From Alphaproteobacteria bacterium (GTDB lineage Bacteria > Pseudomonadota > Alphaproteobacteria > JAVJVX01), in the NCBI GenBank assembly GCA_040220875.1, contig JAVJVX010000009.1:372001-436000 (forward strand): a stretch of DNA of 64,000 nt, written 5' to 3'. How positions within the stretch are numbered: the first letter of the stretch is position 1; every line of letters begins with the position of its first letter. The position numbers and the translations under genes were made by a program. Positions 24,797 through 34,934 of the stretch are shown piece by piece. The notes below the pieces were generated by a model. That model had not been told where the DNA came from. It saw nothing but the letters and a program-made list of their open reading frames with translations, and ran no database searches.

Positions 24797-25597
24797 CTAG
24801 CAGGCAGGCTCGGGCAGGAATTCGAACTCCTCGAGGCTGGCGCGGACGGTAAAGTTACCGAAATCCAGCACCATTGCCTCCGCCACCCCGTTCTCAAAGA
24901 GCCGGACGCTCATCTCGTAATCGGGCGCGCCATTCCGGTTGTCGGGGTCGTAGAAGGCGATCTGGACGTTCCATCGTCCGATATCGGGCAGGCCCAGACC
25001 CGAGTCTGGCACCTTGCCCGGCGGAATGTGCGAAAGGACCAGGACGCTGGTGTCACTCGACCCCTGGGGCGTGCTGCCATCGAATACGGTGCGCGAAAAC
25101 TGGCGTTTTCCGGCTCCGGCCATGTCGAGAATTTCCAACAGATGCCGGGTCGGAAAGACCGTTCCGGCCGACAGATCGACGGTTCCCTTCTCCGGCGCCG
25201 TGAGGATCACCTGTCCTGGCCCGCCCGGCCGTTCCAGGGTCGCATGCCCGGCCCGACGTTCCGCCGCCCGGCCGTCCCGGTTGGTCTGCGTGGCGAAGCG
25301 GAATTGAAGTCCGTCGAAACTCTCCCAACTGGTATAGGCCGTGTCCGTGTTGATCGCCGCCCCCTCTCGGGGGAACGCCGCCATCTTGATCCGCTGCGAA
25401 GACAGCCACCCATCACAGGATTTTCCGACCTCGACCCACATCCTGCCATCGGCGCGGATGATATCGCTGCCCGGCCGGGCCCCACCCGGCTCCAGCGTAT
25501 AGCTGGCCCGGTGAGGCGCCAGGGTTGCAGCCAGAACGACTCCACCATGCGCAGACAGGCAGAGAAACACCAGGATCGTGGCGGTTGCGGCACGCAT
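24797..25597 (-). CDS. eipB: Cell-envelope integrity protein EipB (DUF1849)
   Basis: A 266-residue secreted protein with a cleavable signal peptide (MRAATATILVFLCLSAHGGVVLA, shortened at ALA-type cleavage near residue 24). The mature part is the DUF1849 fold: LAPHRASYTL, ADGRMWVEVGKSCDGW, TDTAYTSWESFDG and a late EMSVRLFENGVAEAMVLDFG block. EipB in Brucella is a periplasmic beta-spiral protein that maintains the envelope and has a conserved disulfide. Two cysteines here, one at about residue 60 (KSCDGW) and one at the very C-terminus (PEPAC), fit that disulfide. It starts 5 bp after the aspS stop. Confidence 0.88.
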   Translation of the reverse strand: MRAATATILVFLCLSAHGGVVLAATLAPHRASYTLEPGGARPGSDIIRADGRMWVEVGKSCDGWLSSQRIKMAAFPREGAAINTDTAYTSWESFDGLQFRFATQTNRDGRAAERRAGHATLERPGGPGQVILTAPEKGTVDLSAGTVFPTRHLLEILDMAGAGKRQFSRTVFDGSTPQGSSDTSVLVLSHIPPGKVPDSGLGLPDIGRWNVQIAFYDPDNRNGAPDYEMSVRLFENGVAEAMVLDFGNFTVRASLEEFEFLPEPAC

Positions 25598-25602
25598 CAG
25601 GC

Positions 25603-27408
25603 TCAGCCTTCCCTTTCCGCCGCCTCAGGCTTTCGCACAGGGGGCTTGCGGATATCGACGTGAAGCTCGCGCAGGCGTTCTGCGCCAAGCGCGGAGGGCG
25701 CCCCCAACATGAGATCTTCTGCCTGCTGGTTGAGCGGGAAGGCTACCACCTCCCGAAGATTGGGCTCGCCCAGGAGCATCATCACAATCCTGTCGATCCC
25801 GGGGGCCGCGCCGCCATGGGGCGGTGCCCCCAGCTTGAAAGCGCTCAATAGTCCGCCGAACTTCTCTTCCAGATCTCCAGCGCTGTAGCCGGCGATCTCA
25901 AAGGCCCGGTACATGATTTCCGGCAAGTGGTTACGGATGGCGCCGCTCGACAGCTCGATGCCGTTGCACACGATATCGTACTGATACGCCTTGATTTCAA
26001 AAGGTGGCAGTGCATTGAGAGCCTCAAGTCCCCCTTGAGGCATCGAGAAAGGATTATGGCTGAACTCGACGGCGCCCGTGATTTCGTCCTGTTCATACAT
26101 CGGATAATCGACGATCCAGCAAAACCGGAACGTGTCCTTTTCCAGGAGGTCCAGCTCCAGCCCGACCCTGTTTCGCGCCGCCGCCGCCAGCCGGGCTGAT
26201 TCCTTCGGGTGACCGCAGGCGAAAAACACCGCGTCCCCGTCGGTCAGCCCCGCGGCCTCCCGGAGCCGGGCCAGCCGCGCCTCGTCGAGCCGCTTGGCGA
26301 TAGGCCCCTTCACCTCGCCTCCGTCGAAAATAACGTAGCCCAGGCCCGCCGCCCCCTGCTCGCGCGCCCAGTCGTTCATCTTGTCGAAATAGCTCCGCGG
26401 CTGCCTGGCCGCCCCGGGCGCCGGAATGGCCCGGACCAGAGCGCCTCCGCTGATCTGACTGGCGAAAATCTGGAAATCGGAATCGCGGAATATCTCAGTC
26501 ACATCCGCATTGACGATGGGGTTGCGCAAATCGGGCGTGTCGTTGCCATATTTCAGCACCGCTTCCTCGTACGGGATCCGTGGAAACGGCAGTGGCGTCA
26601 CGGCCTTGCCGCCACTAAATTCCTCAAACACACCGTGGATTACCGGCTCGATCGCGTTGAACACATCTTCCTGTGTCACGAAGGACATCTCAAAATCAAG
26701 CTGATAGAACTCCCCGGGCAGCCGGTCCGCCCGGCTGTCCTCGTCTCGAAAACAGGGGGCGATCTGGAAGTAACGATCGAAACCGGCAATCATCAGCAAT
26801 TGCTTGAACAACTGCGGCGCCTGGGGAAGCGCATAGAATTTTCCCGCATGCACGCGCGAGGGTACAACGTAATCCCGTGCGCCTTCGGGCGAGCTCGCCG
26901 TCAGGATCGGCGTTTGCAATTCGTTGAACCCGGCCTCGACCATACGGCGGCGGATGCTGGAAATGATCGCGCTCCGCAGTGTCAGATTACGGTGCATGCG
27001 CTCGCGCCGCAGGTCGAGGTAGCGATACGTCAGCCGCACATCCTCGCCATAATCCTGATCGCTGTTGACTTGCAGCGGCAGCGGATCGGATGCCGACAGC
27101 ATCTCGAACTCGCGGACACGAAGCTCCACCGCACCGGTCGCCAATTGCGGATTAACCGTATCGGCGGAGCGCGCGGCGAGCGGGCCGGTCACCGAGACGA
27201 CGCTTTCCAGCCGCCAATTCGAAATTTCGGAAAAGCCGGGGTCGCCGGCCTCGACAACACATTGCGTCAGCCCGTAATGGTCGCGCAAATCGACAAACAA
27301 AAGATGACCGTGATCTCGAATCCGGTGTACCCAGCCGGATAGCCGGACGACCTCGCCGACATGGGACTCGCGTAACTCGCCGCAAGTATGAGTGCGGTAG
27401 GGATGCAT
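25603..27408 (-). CDS. aspS: Aspartate--tRNA(Asp/Asn) ligase, probably non-discriminating
   Basis: A 601-residue bacterial class II AspRS. The N-terminal OB-fold anticodon domain reads [22 protein letters not shown]. Class II motifs and the bacterial insertion follow, with [45 protein letters not shown] and [16 protein letters not shown]. His33 in RDHG takes the place of the Leu typical of discriminating enzymes, the pattern linked with charging both tRNA(Asp) and tRNA(Asn). gatCAB in the same window provides the matching amidotransferase. The start at 27408 is set by the fold and a GAAGAGGT ribosome site; longer in-frame starts lack support. Confidence 0.95.
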   Translation of the reverse strand: MHPYRTHTCGELRESHVGEVVRLSGWVHRIRDHGHLLFVDLRDHYGLTQCVVEAGDPGFSEISNWRLESVVSVTGPLAARSADTVNPQLATGAVELRVREFEMLSASDPLPLQVNSDQDYGEDVRLTYRYLDLRRERMHRNLTLRSAIISSIRRRMVEAGFNELQTPILTASSPEGARDYVVPSRVHAGKFYALPQAPQLFKQLLMIAGFDRYFQIAPCFRDEDSRADRLPGEFYQLDFEMSFVTQEDVFNAIEPVIHGVFEEFSGGKAVTPLPFPRIPYEEAVLKYGNDTPDLRNPIVNADVTEIFRDSDFQIFASQISGGALVRAIPAPGAARQPRSYFDKMNDWAREQGAAGLGYVIFDGGEVKGPIAKRLDEARLARLREAAGLTDGDAVFFACGHPKESARLAAAARNRVGLELDLLEKDTFRFCWIVDYPMYEQDEITGAVEFSHNPFSMPQGGLEALNALPPFEIKAYQYDIVCNGIELSSGAIRNHLPEIMYRAFEIAGYSAGDLEEKFGGLLSAFKLGAPPHGGAAPGIDRIVMMLLGEPNLREVVAFPLNQQAEDLMLGAPSALGAERLRELHVDIRKPPVRKPEAAEREG

Positions 27409-27641
27409 TGATTGAACCTCTTCAGGCGGCCACCGGATTCCTGCCCGCGGCCGGGAAAATCGGCGAAAAACCCCGCCTGCCCGGCCACCGGACGAGACGC
27501 TAAACCGCATGGAACAGACCCGATTGTCAAGGGGAGCCGGCGGCGGCCGGGTCCCGGGACAGACCGGTCGGGGGCCCAATGCCCCGGCCTCCGGGAAGGA
27601 AGGTTTTGCAAGCGTGCGGAATTTGTGTATCTCTCCACCCC

Positions 27642-28790
27642 ATGGACCTGATCACCGAGACCGCCGCACTCGCGGAGTTCACCGAGAAGCTCGCCACCGA
27701 ACCCTTCGTCACTGTTGACACGGAATTCGTCCGGGAACGGACCTATTGGCCGCGCCTGTGCCTCTTGCAGCTCGGCGGAGCCGACCGGGCGGTCGCGGTC
27801 GACGCGCTGGCGCCGGGGATCGATCTCTCGCCGGTCGCGGCTCTGTTCGCCAGTTCCGGCCCGGTCAAGGTCTTTCATTCAGCCCGACAGGACATAGAGA
27901 TCTTCGTCAATCTCTGGGGCGAGGTGCCGACCCCCCTTTTCGACACGCAGGTTGCCGCCATGGTCTGCGGTTTCGGCGACTCGGTGGGGTATGAGAAACT
28001 TGTGAACAAAATTGCCAGGGCCAAACTCGACAAGGCAAGCCGGTTTACCGATTGGGCGCACCGGCCGCTGACCGAACGCCAGCTAAAATACGCACTTGGC
28101 GACGTCACCTATCTGCGTGAGATTTACTGCTGGCTTGAGAAAGAGCTGGCGCGAACAGGGCGCGCGGCCTGGGTCAGCGAAGAAATGGAAATTCTCAAGA
28201 GGCCGGAAACCTATCTGGTCCACCCCGAGGATGCCTGGCGGCGGCTCAAGACGCGCAGCACCGATCCCCGTTTTCTGGCCATCGTGCGCGAATTGGCCGC
28301 CTGGCGGGAAGAGGCGGCACGGACGCGCAACATACCGCGCAACTGGATCATCAAGGATGACGTCCTGCTCGATATCGCCGCCCGCAGCCCCCAGTCACCG
28401 GATGAACTGCGCCAGTCGCGACGGGTACCCAAGGATTTCAGCGAAAGCAAGCTGGCGCCGGCAATTCTGGAGGCGGTTGCCCGTGGCCGCGCTCTTCCGG
28501 CCGAGGAATGTCCGATGGTCGACGGGCGACCCGATCTGCCTGCCAACAAGCGCCCCCTTGTGGAATTGATGAAGGTCCTTCTCAAGTTGAAATGCGACGA
28601 GCACGATGTCGCGCAGAAGCTGGTGGCCAGCAGCGAGGATCTGGAACGAATCGCGCTCGATGACAGTGCAGCGGTTCCGGCCCTCCAAGGCTGGCGACGG
28701 CACGTCTTCGGTGATGATGCGCTCGCGCTCAAGCAGGGGCGGATCGCGCTGACGGTCGATTCCCGCGGACTGCGCCAGATTCCGATCTAG
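27642..28790 (+). CDS. rnd: Ribonuclease D
   Basis: A 382-residue DEDDy exoribonuclease for tRNA 3' maturation. Catalytic acids are in [21 protein letters not shown] (Exo I), [15 protein letters not shown] (Exo II) and the [13 protein letters not shown] block with the family Tyr/Asp (Exo III). An HRDC domain follows ([25 protein letters not shown]) and a second, weaker one ends the protein. Length is normal. Its stop overlaps the end of the convergent hdaA gene by 4 bp. Confidence 0.95.
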   Translation: MDLITETAALAEFTEKLATEPFVTVDTEFVRERTYWPRLCLLQLGGADRAVAVDALAPGIDLSPVAALFASSGPVKVFHSARQDIEIFVNLWGEVPTPLFDTQVAAMVCGFGDSVGYEKLVNKIARAKLDKASRFTDWAHRPLTERQLKYALGDVTYLREIYCWLEKELARTGRAAWVSEEMEILKRPETYLVHPEDAWRRLKTRSTDPRFLAIVRELAAWREEAARTRNIPRNWIIKDDVLLDIAARSPQSPDELRQSRRVPKDFSESKLAPAILEAVARGRALPAEECPMVDGRPDLPANKRPLVELMKVLLKLKCDEHDVAQKLVASSEDLERIALDDSAAVPALQGWRRHVFGDDALALKQGRIALTVDSRGLRQIPI

Positions 28791-29500
28791 TCGCCTTCCG
28801 CCCTGCCCTGGTCCTCCAGGACAGCCCGCGCCAACGGCACAGAAACCTTCTGCCCGCGCGCCAGCGACACCGCATCGAGGCGGGCTGCGATATCCCTGGC
28901 GGCTTCGAACGAGCGCTCGATCCGCGCCAGAAGATAGCGCATCACGTCATCCCCGACCCGGACCTGGCGGTCCGAAAATGCCTTGGAAATCACGGCAGCC
29001 AGCAGGTGATCGTCGGGCGGGGCTATCGTGGCCGCCCCCATCGCCGTCAGCCGCGACGCCAGATCCGCCGGCTCGGCACGCCAGTGCCCGGCCGGCCGCG
29101 TCGCGGTCAGCAGCACACTGGCGCCATTTTCCCGAATGAAATTGATGACGTGCAGCAAGTCCCGCCCGTCAGCCACTTGATCCGCGTCATCGATCACAAG
29201 TGCCCGGGCGGCGCGAACTCCTTCGGGTGCGAAAAGTCCCTCGCCAGTCCCCGACTCGAAGCCGCGCAAACTCCCGCCGGCAATGATCGGTGCCCCTGTG
29301 CGCTCGCGAAAGACATGGGCGAGATGCGTCTTGCCGCTTGCCCGCGGGCCGGAAACGACGAGACCCTGGGCAGGCCAGTCGGGCCAGCGATCGATCCAGG
29401 CGATCGCGGCATGGTTCGAGTCCGTCACCAGAAAATCGTCACGACCGAGCGCCGGGCGCGGCGCAAAGACCAACGGCAATTGCCGGCCGCCTGAAGTCAC
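28787..29500 (-). CDS. hdaA: DnaA regulatory inactivator HdaA
   Basis: A 237-residue AAA+ protein homologous to DnaA domain III but without the DNA-binding domain IV. Walker A is GPRASGKTHL (Lys57) and Walker B ALVIDDADQV. Sensor elements lie in LLTATRPAGHW. The N-terminus QLPLVF resembles the clamp-binding motif used by Hda/HdaA to couple DnaA-ATP hydrolysis to the replisome. It is the last gene of a four-gene leftward operon and overlaps the PerM-like gene by 4 bp. Confidence 0.9.
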   Translation of the reverse strand: MTSGGRQLPLVFAPRPALGRDDFLVTDSNHAAIAWIDRWPDWPAQGLVVSGPRASGKTHLAHVFRERTGAPIIAGGSLRGFESGTGEGLFAPEGVRAARALVIDDADQVADGRDLLHVINFIRENGASVLLTATRPAGHWRAEPADLASRLTAMGAATIAPPDDHLLAAVISKAFSDRQVRVGDDVMRYLLARIERSFEAARDIAARLDAVSLARGQKVSVPLARAVLEDQGRAEGD

Positions 29501-30570
29501 TGCTGCGGCCCGGGGCGCGGCCGATCGTCACCGAGATAGAGCCGGCTTTCGCGGTATTTTCCCATGGCAAATCGCAGCAGCACGCCAATTGTGGCGGCGA
29601 CCGGCACGGCTGTGAGAACACCCACGAAACCGGCCACCGCCCCGCCCGCCAGGAGGGCGAAGATGACCCACACGGGATGAAGCCCGACCCGGTCCCCGAC
29701 GAGCTTGGGCGTGAGAAAATTTCCCTCGATCGCCTGGCCCGCGACGAAGATACCGGCAGCCAGGCCGACATACAGGATGTCGCCGAACTGGATGGCGGCC
29801 AGAACCGTCGCCAGCACAAACCCGCCGATCGCGCCAAGATAAGGTACGAAAGACAGAAGACCCGCGATCAGCCCCACAAGAACACCGAATTGCAGGCCCA
29901 GGGCCGTGAGCGCCACGGCATAAAAGATTCCCAACACCAGACAGACGGACCCGACACCGCGCAGAAAGCCCGACAGGGTTTCGTCGATCGCGCGGGCCTG
30001 GGACCTGACCTCGGCCAGATGGTCGCGGGGAACCCATGAATCGATACGGGCGACGATCCGGTCCCAGTCGCGCAGCAGATAGAACGCAACGACCGGCGTC
30101 ACGACAAGGAGAGCAATAACGTTGAAGACATTGAGAATGGCCTGCGTCGCGCCACCGACCCATTTCAGCAGGCCTTCAGCGATCTTGCCTGCGTTCTCAC
30201 CAAGGGAGCCGAATTCGGCGAGCGCAATCTGATCCGTCAACTGTTGCAGGTAAGGGGTGAGGACGGCGGTCAGCTCGGCGACATATTCGGGCAGGTTTTT
30301 GGCCAGTCCGGCTGCCTGGACCGTCACGATTGGCACGATCAGCAACAGCGCCGCCGTCACGATCAGGGTAAACGCAAGCAGCGCCAGTAACGTCGCAAGC
30401 CATCGCGGACACCTTACCGCTTCCAGCCGGTCCGCCAGCGGGTCGAGCAAATACGCGATAAGTGCGCCCAGGACGAACGGCAGGAGGATGGCCTCGAAAA
30501 AATTGAGCAACACGATGAAGACGGCGAGAACGCCGATCCAGATCAGGCCGTGGCGGGTTGCGCGTGTCAT
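29497..30570 (-). CDS. AI-2E family transporter (PerM-like membrane protein)
   Basis: A 357-residue integral membrane protein with about eight hydrophobic segments in the AI-2E/PerM pattern: an N-terminal pair (FEAILLPFVLGALIAYLLDPL), a soluble middle, then the conserved GLIAGLLSFVPYLGAIGG and FLTPKLVGDRVGLHPVWVIFALLAGG blocks. Members export various small molecules or ions; the substrate here is unknown. It overlaps hdaA and the CDP-alcohol transferase gene by 4 bp each, indicating coupled translation. Confidence 0.9.
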   Translation of the reverse strand: MTRATRHGLIWIGVLAVFIVLLNFFEAILLPFVLGALIAYLLDPLADRLEAVRCPRWLATLLALLAFTLIVTAALLLIVPIVTVQAAGLAKNLPEYVAELTAVLTPYLQQLTDQIALAEFGSLGENAGKIAEGLLKWVGGATQAILNVFNVIALLVVTPVVAFYLLRDWDRIVARIDSWVPRDHLAEVRSQARAIDETLSGFLRGVGSVCLVLGIFYAVALTALGLQFGVLVGLIAGLLSFVPYLGAIGGFVLATVLAAIQFGDILYVGLAAGIFVAGQAIEGNFLTPKLVGDRVGLHPVWVIFALLAGGAVAGFVGVLTAVPVAATIGVLLRFAMGKYRESRLYLGDDRPRPGPQQ

Positions 30571-31136
30571 ACCGGTCCTCCCGCTTTATCGATTCCCATC
30601 AGGCCGTTCCATACGTAGAGCGCTCCGGAGGCAAGGGTCGTGGCGGCGACCATGTAAATCAGCACGCTGAGCCAGACTCCTGCGTCGATATAACCGCCAA
30701 GCTTTGCGAGAACAAACCCGGCGAGTGTTATCTGGAGCAACGTGTTCGCTTTCGAGATCAGCAGGGGCTTCATCACGACGTGATCGCGCAGCATGTGCTC
30801 CAGTATGAGGCCCCCGACGATGACCGCATCGCGGAAAACCACCAGAATGACAAGCCAGTCCGGTATATAGCCCTTGAGACCAAGTGACACGTAGATGCTC
30901 ACGAGCAGCGCCTTGTCGGCAAGCGGATCGATATACGCGCCCAAAAGAGACCTCAGGTCGAATGTCTTGGCAATGAAGCCATCAACCCCGTCCGAGATTC
31001 CCGCCAGGATAAAGACCCAGAATGCGGCCACCAGATGGTCCTCCAGCACAAGCCATATCACGAGGGGCGCGCACATCAGCCTGAGCAAGGTGATGATGTT
31101 GGGAATCGTGAAGGAGTAGCGGTAACTGTCGACCAT
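30567..31136 (-). CDS. CDP-alcohol phosphatidyltransferase family protein
   Basis: A membrane enzyme of about 189 residues with the CDP-alcohol signature DGxxDGxxA(R/K)x8Gx3Dx3D, here SDGVDGFIAKTFDLRSLLG and AYIDPLADK, with Lys in place of the usual Arg. Several TM helices surround it (PNIITLLRLMCAPLVIWLVLE at the start). Such enzymes make phosphatidylglycerophosphate, cardiolipin or related lipids; sequence alone does not fix the acceptor. The start at 31136 sits 2 bp after the DUF2066 stop; an upstream ATG would overlap that gene. Confidence 0.88.
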   Translation of the reverse strand: MVDSYRYSFTIPNIITLLRLMCAPLVIWLVLEDHLVAAFWVFILAGISDGVDGFIAKTFDLRSLLGAYIDPLADKALLVSIYVSLGLKGYIPDWLVILVVFRDAVIVGGLILEHMLRDHVVMKPLLISKANTLLQITLAGFVLAKLGGYIDAGVWLSVLIYMVAATTLASGALYVWNGLMGIDKAGGPV

Positions 31137-31138
31137 CG

Positions 31139-32308
31139 CTACCGGTCCGCCCCGTCGGCCGCCAGAACCCACCAGTTCTGCTTGCGGGTAAGACTCAGGT
31201 CTTTTTGCGCCAGCGCCACTTCCAGTTGCTCGCGATCACCGAGATAGGTCAACAGCACCTGCGCCTCGGTCCGAGACATCGCGATCAACTGGCTGTTCTT
31301 CACAAAAGCGACGTCGGCCAGCCGGTCGCGCACCGTGATCCAGTTGGACAAAGCCTGTAGGGGCACAAACGCCAGGATCTGCTCGTCTGTGCCGAAGCGC
31401 AGCAGGTTCCGCTCCTTCCAGCGCTGGTCGATATAGGAAGCCAGGCGGTTGGCCGCTCCCAGGAGCAGATTGGCGTTGGTCTGCCCGGGCGCGCCCTCGA
31501 TCCGGTCTACGATGGTCTGGTCGGGCAGGGCCGCGCCATACCAGCCGCCGCTCAGATCCACAATTTTCGGACGCGGCGAAGCACCCGCGCCGTCCGCCGG
31601 GGCCGCGTCCGACCCGGCCTCACGGAGCCGGGCCACGGCCACAAGGACCGAGCCCGCATCGTAGCGGGCCGCGATGTTGTCCAGCGCCGTGTGGTTGGCC
31701 GACAGGGCGGCCTCGGCCGACAGGGCAGACATGTCCAGAAGGTCGCCGAGCGGCAGCATGAACGGGACCAGCCCGTCCGGCAGCGGCCTTTCGGCCCAGG
31801 CATTGAACCAGAGGTTATCAGGCTCCCAGAGGAGCGGGCCGGATCCGGACATCAGCACCGGCAGCACCAGGACAGGCTTGCTTTCCGTCTCGGCATAACT
31901 GATGCCGCGCTGGCGCAGCAATTGCCGGATCCGCTCGGCATCGAAACTGACGGACAGGGTGGCGAGGTATCGCACGTCCGATGCCTTTTCAGACTGGATT
32001 TCGACGCCCTTGACGTAGTCGCCCAGCCGGGCCGCCAGCGGGTCGGGCAGTCGCGCGTGATCGGCCGTCTGTGTCAGCCGACGCAGCAGCCGCCCCAGCG
32101 CCGCGCGCTGGCCGTGCTCGAGTGCGACCTCGCGCGCCTCGGTGGAACTGGCCGCCCGGACATCCACCTCCACCCCGTCCACCGTGAAAAGCTCCCCCGC
32201 CTGTGCCGGTGGCACCAGGGAAAGGCAAGCCGCACCGATCAGAAACAGGCAGTGGACGAATACGAGCAGATGGGGCTTTTTTTGCGTACCGACGACCATT
32301 GAAAACAC
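31139..32308 (-). CDS. DUF2066 family exported protein
   Basis: A 389-residue protein with an N-terminal signal (hydrophobic [24 protein letters not shown] cleavage at about residue 37). The mature N-terminal part contains [35 protein letters not shown], characteristic of DUF2066. The function is unknown; a periplasmic location is inferred. It heads the operon DUF2066 - CDP-alcohol transferase - PerM-like - hdaA, and is divergent from purM, with promoters in or near the first codons (32299-32326). Confidence 0.82.
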   Translation of the reverse strand: MFSMVVGTQKKPHLLVFVHCLFLIGAACLSLVPPAQAGELFTVDGVEVDVRAASSTEAREVALEHGQRAALGRLLRRLTQTADHARLPDPLAARLGDYVKGVEIQSEKASDVRYLATLSVSFDAERIRQLLRQRGISYAETESKPVLVLPVLMSGSGPLLWEPDNLWFNAWAERPLPDGLVPFMLPLGDLLDMSALSAEAALSANHTALDNIAARYDAGSVLVAVARLREAGSDAAPADGAGASPRPKIVDLSGGWYGAALPDQTIVDRIEGAPGQTNANLLLGAANRLASYIDQRWKERNLLRFGTDEQILAFVPLQALSNWITVRDRLADVAFVKNSQLIAMSRTEAQVLLTYLGDREQLEVALAQKDLSLTRKQNWWVLAADGADR

Positions 32309-32326
32309 TTTGGGATACAGTATGGT
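32299..32326 (+). promoter_or_regulatory. Candidate sigma-70 promoter of purM
   Basis: TTGAAA (32299-32304) and TATGGT (32321-32326), 16 bp apart, predict a leader of about 47 nt before the purM ATG at 32380. The -35 overlaps the first codons of the divergent DUF2066 gene. Confidence 0.4.
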
Positions 32327-32379
32327 CTTTCACGCTCGCCCCGCAGGGGCCGAGCGTCAAGAACGATAGCTACCCTATC

Positions 32380-33468
32380 ATGAGGGATGACGCCATAATT
32401 AGCCGCACCTACAAAGACGCCGGGGTCGATATCGATGCGGGCAGCCGGCTGGTGGACGCCCTGAAGCCCTTGGCCCGGGCCACCCGGCGCCCCGGCGCCG
32501 ACAGTGATCTCGGCGGGTTCGGCGCGGTCTTCGATCTCAAGCCGCTGGGCTATCGGGACCCCCTTCTGGTGGCAGGCACGGACGGGGTCGGGACCAAGCT
32601 GCGCATCGCGATCGAGGCCGGGCGTCTGGAGACGGTCGGGATCGATCTTGTCGCCATGTGCGTCAACGATCTCGTCGTCCAGGGGGCGGAACCCCTTTTC
32701 TTCCTCGATTACTACGCGACGGGCGCGCTCTCCGTCGCCGACGCCACGCGGGTCATCGGAGGCATCGCCGAAGGCTGCAAGACGGCCGGCGCGGCACTGA
32801 TCGGCGGCGAGACGGCGGAGATGCCGGGTATGTACGCCGGCGCGGATTTTGATCTTGCGGGTTTTGCGCTCGGCATCGTCGAGCGGGAGCGCCTGCTGAC
32901 GGGCGCAGCAGCGCGGCCGGGTGACGTGGTGCTCGGCCTCGGCGCATCGGGGCCTCATTCGAACGGGTATTCGCTGATACGCAAGATTGTCTCCGAGAGC
33001 GGGCTCGGTTATGACGCCCCCGCCCCGTTCGCAACGGACGACGAACTCGATACCCCCTCGCTCGGCGAGGCGCTGCTGGTGCCGACGCGGATCTACGTGC
33101 GGCCCTGCCTTGAGGCCCTGTCGGCAGGCGGCGTCCACGCCCTCGCCCACATCACCGGCGGCGGTCTCGTGGAAAATATCCCGCGGGTTCTGCCCGGGGA
33201 GGTGACAGCCGTAATCGACGCCGGCCGCTGGCCACTGCCGCCCGTCTTCCGCTGGCTGATGGAGACAGGAAAAGTGGTGCCTCGGGAAATGGCACGCACC
33301 TTCAATTGCGGCATTGGCATGGTCGTCGCCGTGGCGCCGGATCGCGCCGGAACACTCCGCGACATCTTCGAAACGCACGGCCTGTCCGTCCACGAAATCG
33401 GGCGGCTGGAGCCACGGGAGGCTGCGGCCATCAGGTTTGAAAACCTCGAAGCCTGGCAGCGGGACTGA
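32380..33468 (+). CDS. purM: Phosphoribosylformylglycinamidine cyclo-ligase (AIR synthetase)
   Basis: A 362-residue AIR synthetase, the fifth step of purine synthesis, closing the imidazole ring with ATP. Signatures are [14 protein letters not shown] at the start, [63 protein letters not shown] and [15 protein letters not shown]. The start at 32380 is fixed by family alignment. purN follows after 10 bp, the usual pairing. Confidence 0.97.
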   Translation: MRDDAIISRTYKDAGVDIDAGSRLVDALKPLARATRRPGADSDLGGFGAVFDLKPLGYRDPLLVAGTDGVGTKLRIAIEAGRLETVGIDLVAMCVNDLVVQGAEPLFFLDYYATGALSVADATRVIGGIAEGCKTAGAALIGGETAEMPGMYAGADFDLAGFALGIVERERLLTGAAARPGDVVLGLGASGPHSNGYSLIRKIVSESGLGYDAPAPFATDDELDTPSLGEALLVPTRIYVRPCLEALSAGGVHALAHITGGGLVENIPRVLPGEVTAVIDAGRWPLPPVFRWLMETGKVVPREMARTFNCGIGMVVAVAPDRAGTLRDIFETHGLSVHEIGRLEPREAAAIRFENLEAWQRD

Positions 33469-33478
33469 CGGGGCCGGC

Positions 33479-34126
33479 ATGAGGACGGCGATTTTCATCT
33501 CCGGGCGGGGCAGCAACATGCGGGCCCTGATCGATGCGGCCGCCACCGACGATTTTCCGGCCGAAATCGCGCTCGTGATCTCGAACACGCCGGACGCGGC
33601 CGGGCTCGAGTACGCGGCAGAGTGGGACATCCCGACCCGGGTGCTCAATCATCGCGACTTCGACGAACGGGGGGATTTCGATAACGCGCTCCACGACATC
33701 GTCGCGGCCGCCGGAATCGAGCTGATTTGCCTGGCGGGTTTCATGCGCCTCCTTGGCGAGGAGTTCATCCAGAAATGGCCCGATAGGATCATCAACATCC
33801 ACCCCTCACTCCTGCCTGCCTTTCGGGGTTTGAACACCCACGAACGCGTCCTGAGCACGGGCGTTCGCTTTACCGGCTGCACTGTGCATCTCGTTCGCCC
33901 CGAGATGGATGACGGTCCCATCATCGGACAGGCCGTGGTCCCCGTCCAACCCGACGACGGCCCCGAGGACCTGGCCGAGCGCGTGCTCGCGGCAGAGCAT
34001 CGGCTCTACCCGTATTGCCTTTGGCTGGTCGCCTCGGGCCGGACCCGGGTTCAGGGCGCCACGGTCGTTCTGGAAAATACACAAACGCCCGACACGGTCC
34101 TGCTCAACCCGCTCCCGGACCGGTGA
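33479..34126 (+). CDS. purN: Phosphoribosylglycinamide formyltransferase
   Basis: A 215-residue 10-formyl-THF-dependent GAR transformylase, the third step of purine synthesis. Visible are IFISGRGSNMRALIDAA, the catalytic block NIHPSLLPAFRG with Asn and His, and GCTVHLVRPEMDDGPII with the catalytic Asp. It forms a purM-purN operon. The C-terminal end is about 10-15 residues longer than in E. coli. Confidence 0.96.
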   Translation: MRTAIFISGRGSNMRALIDAAATDDFPAEIALVISNTPDAAGLEYAAEWDIPTRVLNHRDFDERGDFDNALHDIVAAAGIELICLAGFMRLLGEEFIQKWPDRIINIHPSLLPAFRGLNTHERVLSTGVRFTGCTVHLVRPEMDDGPIIGQAVVPVQPDDGPEDLAERVLAAEHRLYPYCLWLVASGRTRVQGATVVLENTQTPDTVLLNPLPDR

Positions 34127-34294
34127 GCGATCCCCCGGCGGAGAAATACCCGGCGAGATCTTGCCGAAGAGAAGCTTGACTTGCCCGACGGAAGCCTCAA
34201 AAAATGTGCCCGGTCCTGACGGAGCGACAGGCCGACTCGCGGGACACGCTACCGAAGCGCCACACCCGGTGGGCGCAGGAAGGGAAAGATAGAC

Positions 34295-34417
34295 ATGGCG
34301 GCACAACCCGATCTCAAAGAGCACCAGCAGACCTGGCACGGTGTCGTGAAGTTGATGGCTGCGCTGGCCGCTGTCAGCCTCATCACACTGGGGCTGATGG
34401 CGATCTTCCTGGTTTAG
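34295..34417 (+). CDS. aa3-type cytochrome c oxidase subunit IV-like small membrane protein
   Basis: A 40-residue peptide, MAAQPDLKEHQQTWHGVVK then one hydrophobic helix (LMAALAAVSLITLGLMAIFLV). The motif HxxTWxGFxK/HGVVKL followed by a single TM segment is that of the bacterial aa3 oxidase subunit IV (COX4_pro_2) family. GGAAGGG precedes the ATG. It stands apart from any oxidase genes, between purN and the convergent ndk. In many alphaproteobacteria this gene is likewise detached from the ctaCDE cluster. The short length limits certainty. Confidence 0.75.
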   Translation: MAAQPDLKEHQQTWHGVVKLMAALAAVSLITLGLMAIFLV

Positions 34418-34426
34418 GCCGGGCGC

Positions 34427-34849
34427 CTACCCCGTGATTTCGATCTCGGCGAAGAAATAGCCGATCTCACGCCTGGCGGAGTCAGGCGAGTCCGAGCCAT
34501 GCACCGAGTTCGCCTCGATCGATTCGCCGAAATCATGGCGGATCGTTCCCTTCTCCGCCTTGTCCGGGTTAGTGGCTCCCATCACATCGCGGTTTTTCTG
34601 GATTGCGCTCTCTCCTTCGAGAACCTGCACGATCACCGGCCCGGATGTCATGTAGGTGCAGAGATCGCTGAAAAACGACCGCTCACTGTGCTCGGCATAG
34701 AATCCTTCAGCCATGGGCATCGTCAGGTGCAGGCGCTTCTGGGCGACGACCCGCAGCCCGGCATCTTCCAGGCGGGCAATAATCTGCCCGGTAATATTGC
34801 GCCGGGTTGCGTCCGGCTTAACGATCGATAGGGTCCGCTCTACAGCCAT
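34427..34849 (-). CDS. ndk: Nucleoside diphosphate kinase
   Basis: A 140-residue NDK that balances NTP pools through a phosphohistidine. [31 protein letters not shown] and the active-site block ANSVHGSDS (His117) are present. The start at 34849 matches family length. It lies 85 bp after holC on the same strand. Confidence 0.97.
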   Translation of the reverse strand: MAVERTLSIVKPDATRRNITGQIIARLEDAGLRVVAQKRLHLTMPMAEGFYAEHSERSFFSDLCTYMTSGPVIVQVLEGESAIQKNRDVMGATNPDKAEKGTIRHDFGESIEANSVHGSDSPDSARREIGYFFAEIEITG

Positions 34850-34934
34850 TGCTTCAATCACTCCTTTGCCTCGGGTTGCGGCCTTATATCCGGGCAGAGG
34901 GCATTCGGCAAGGTTGAGGCCGGGCCGGCCGTCA

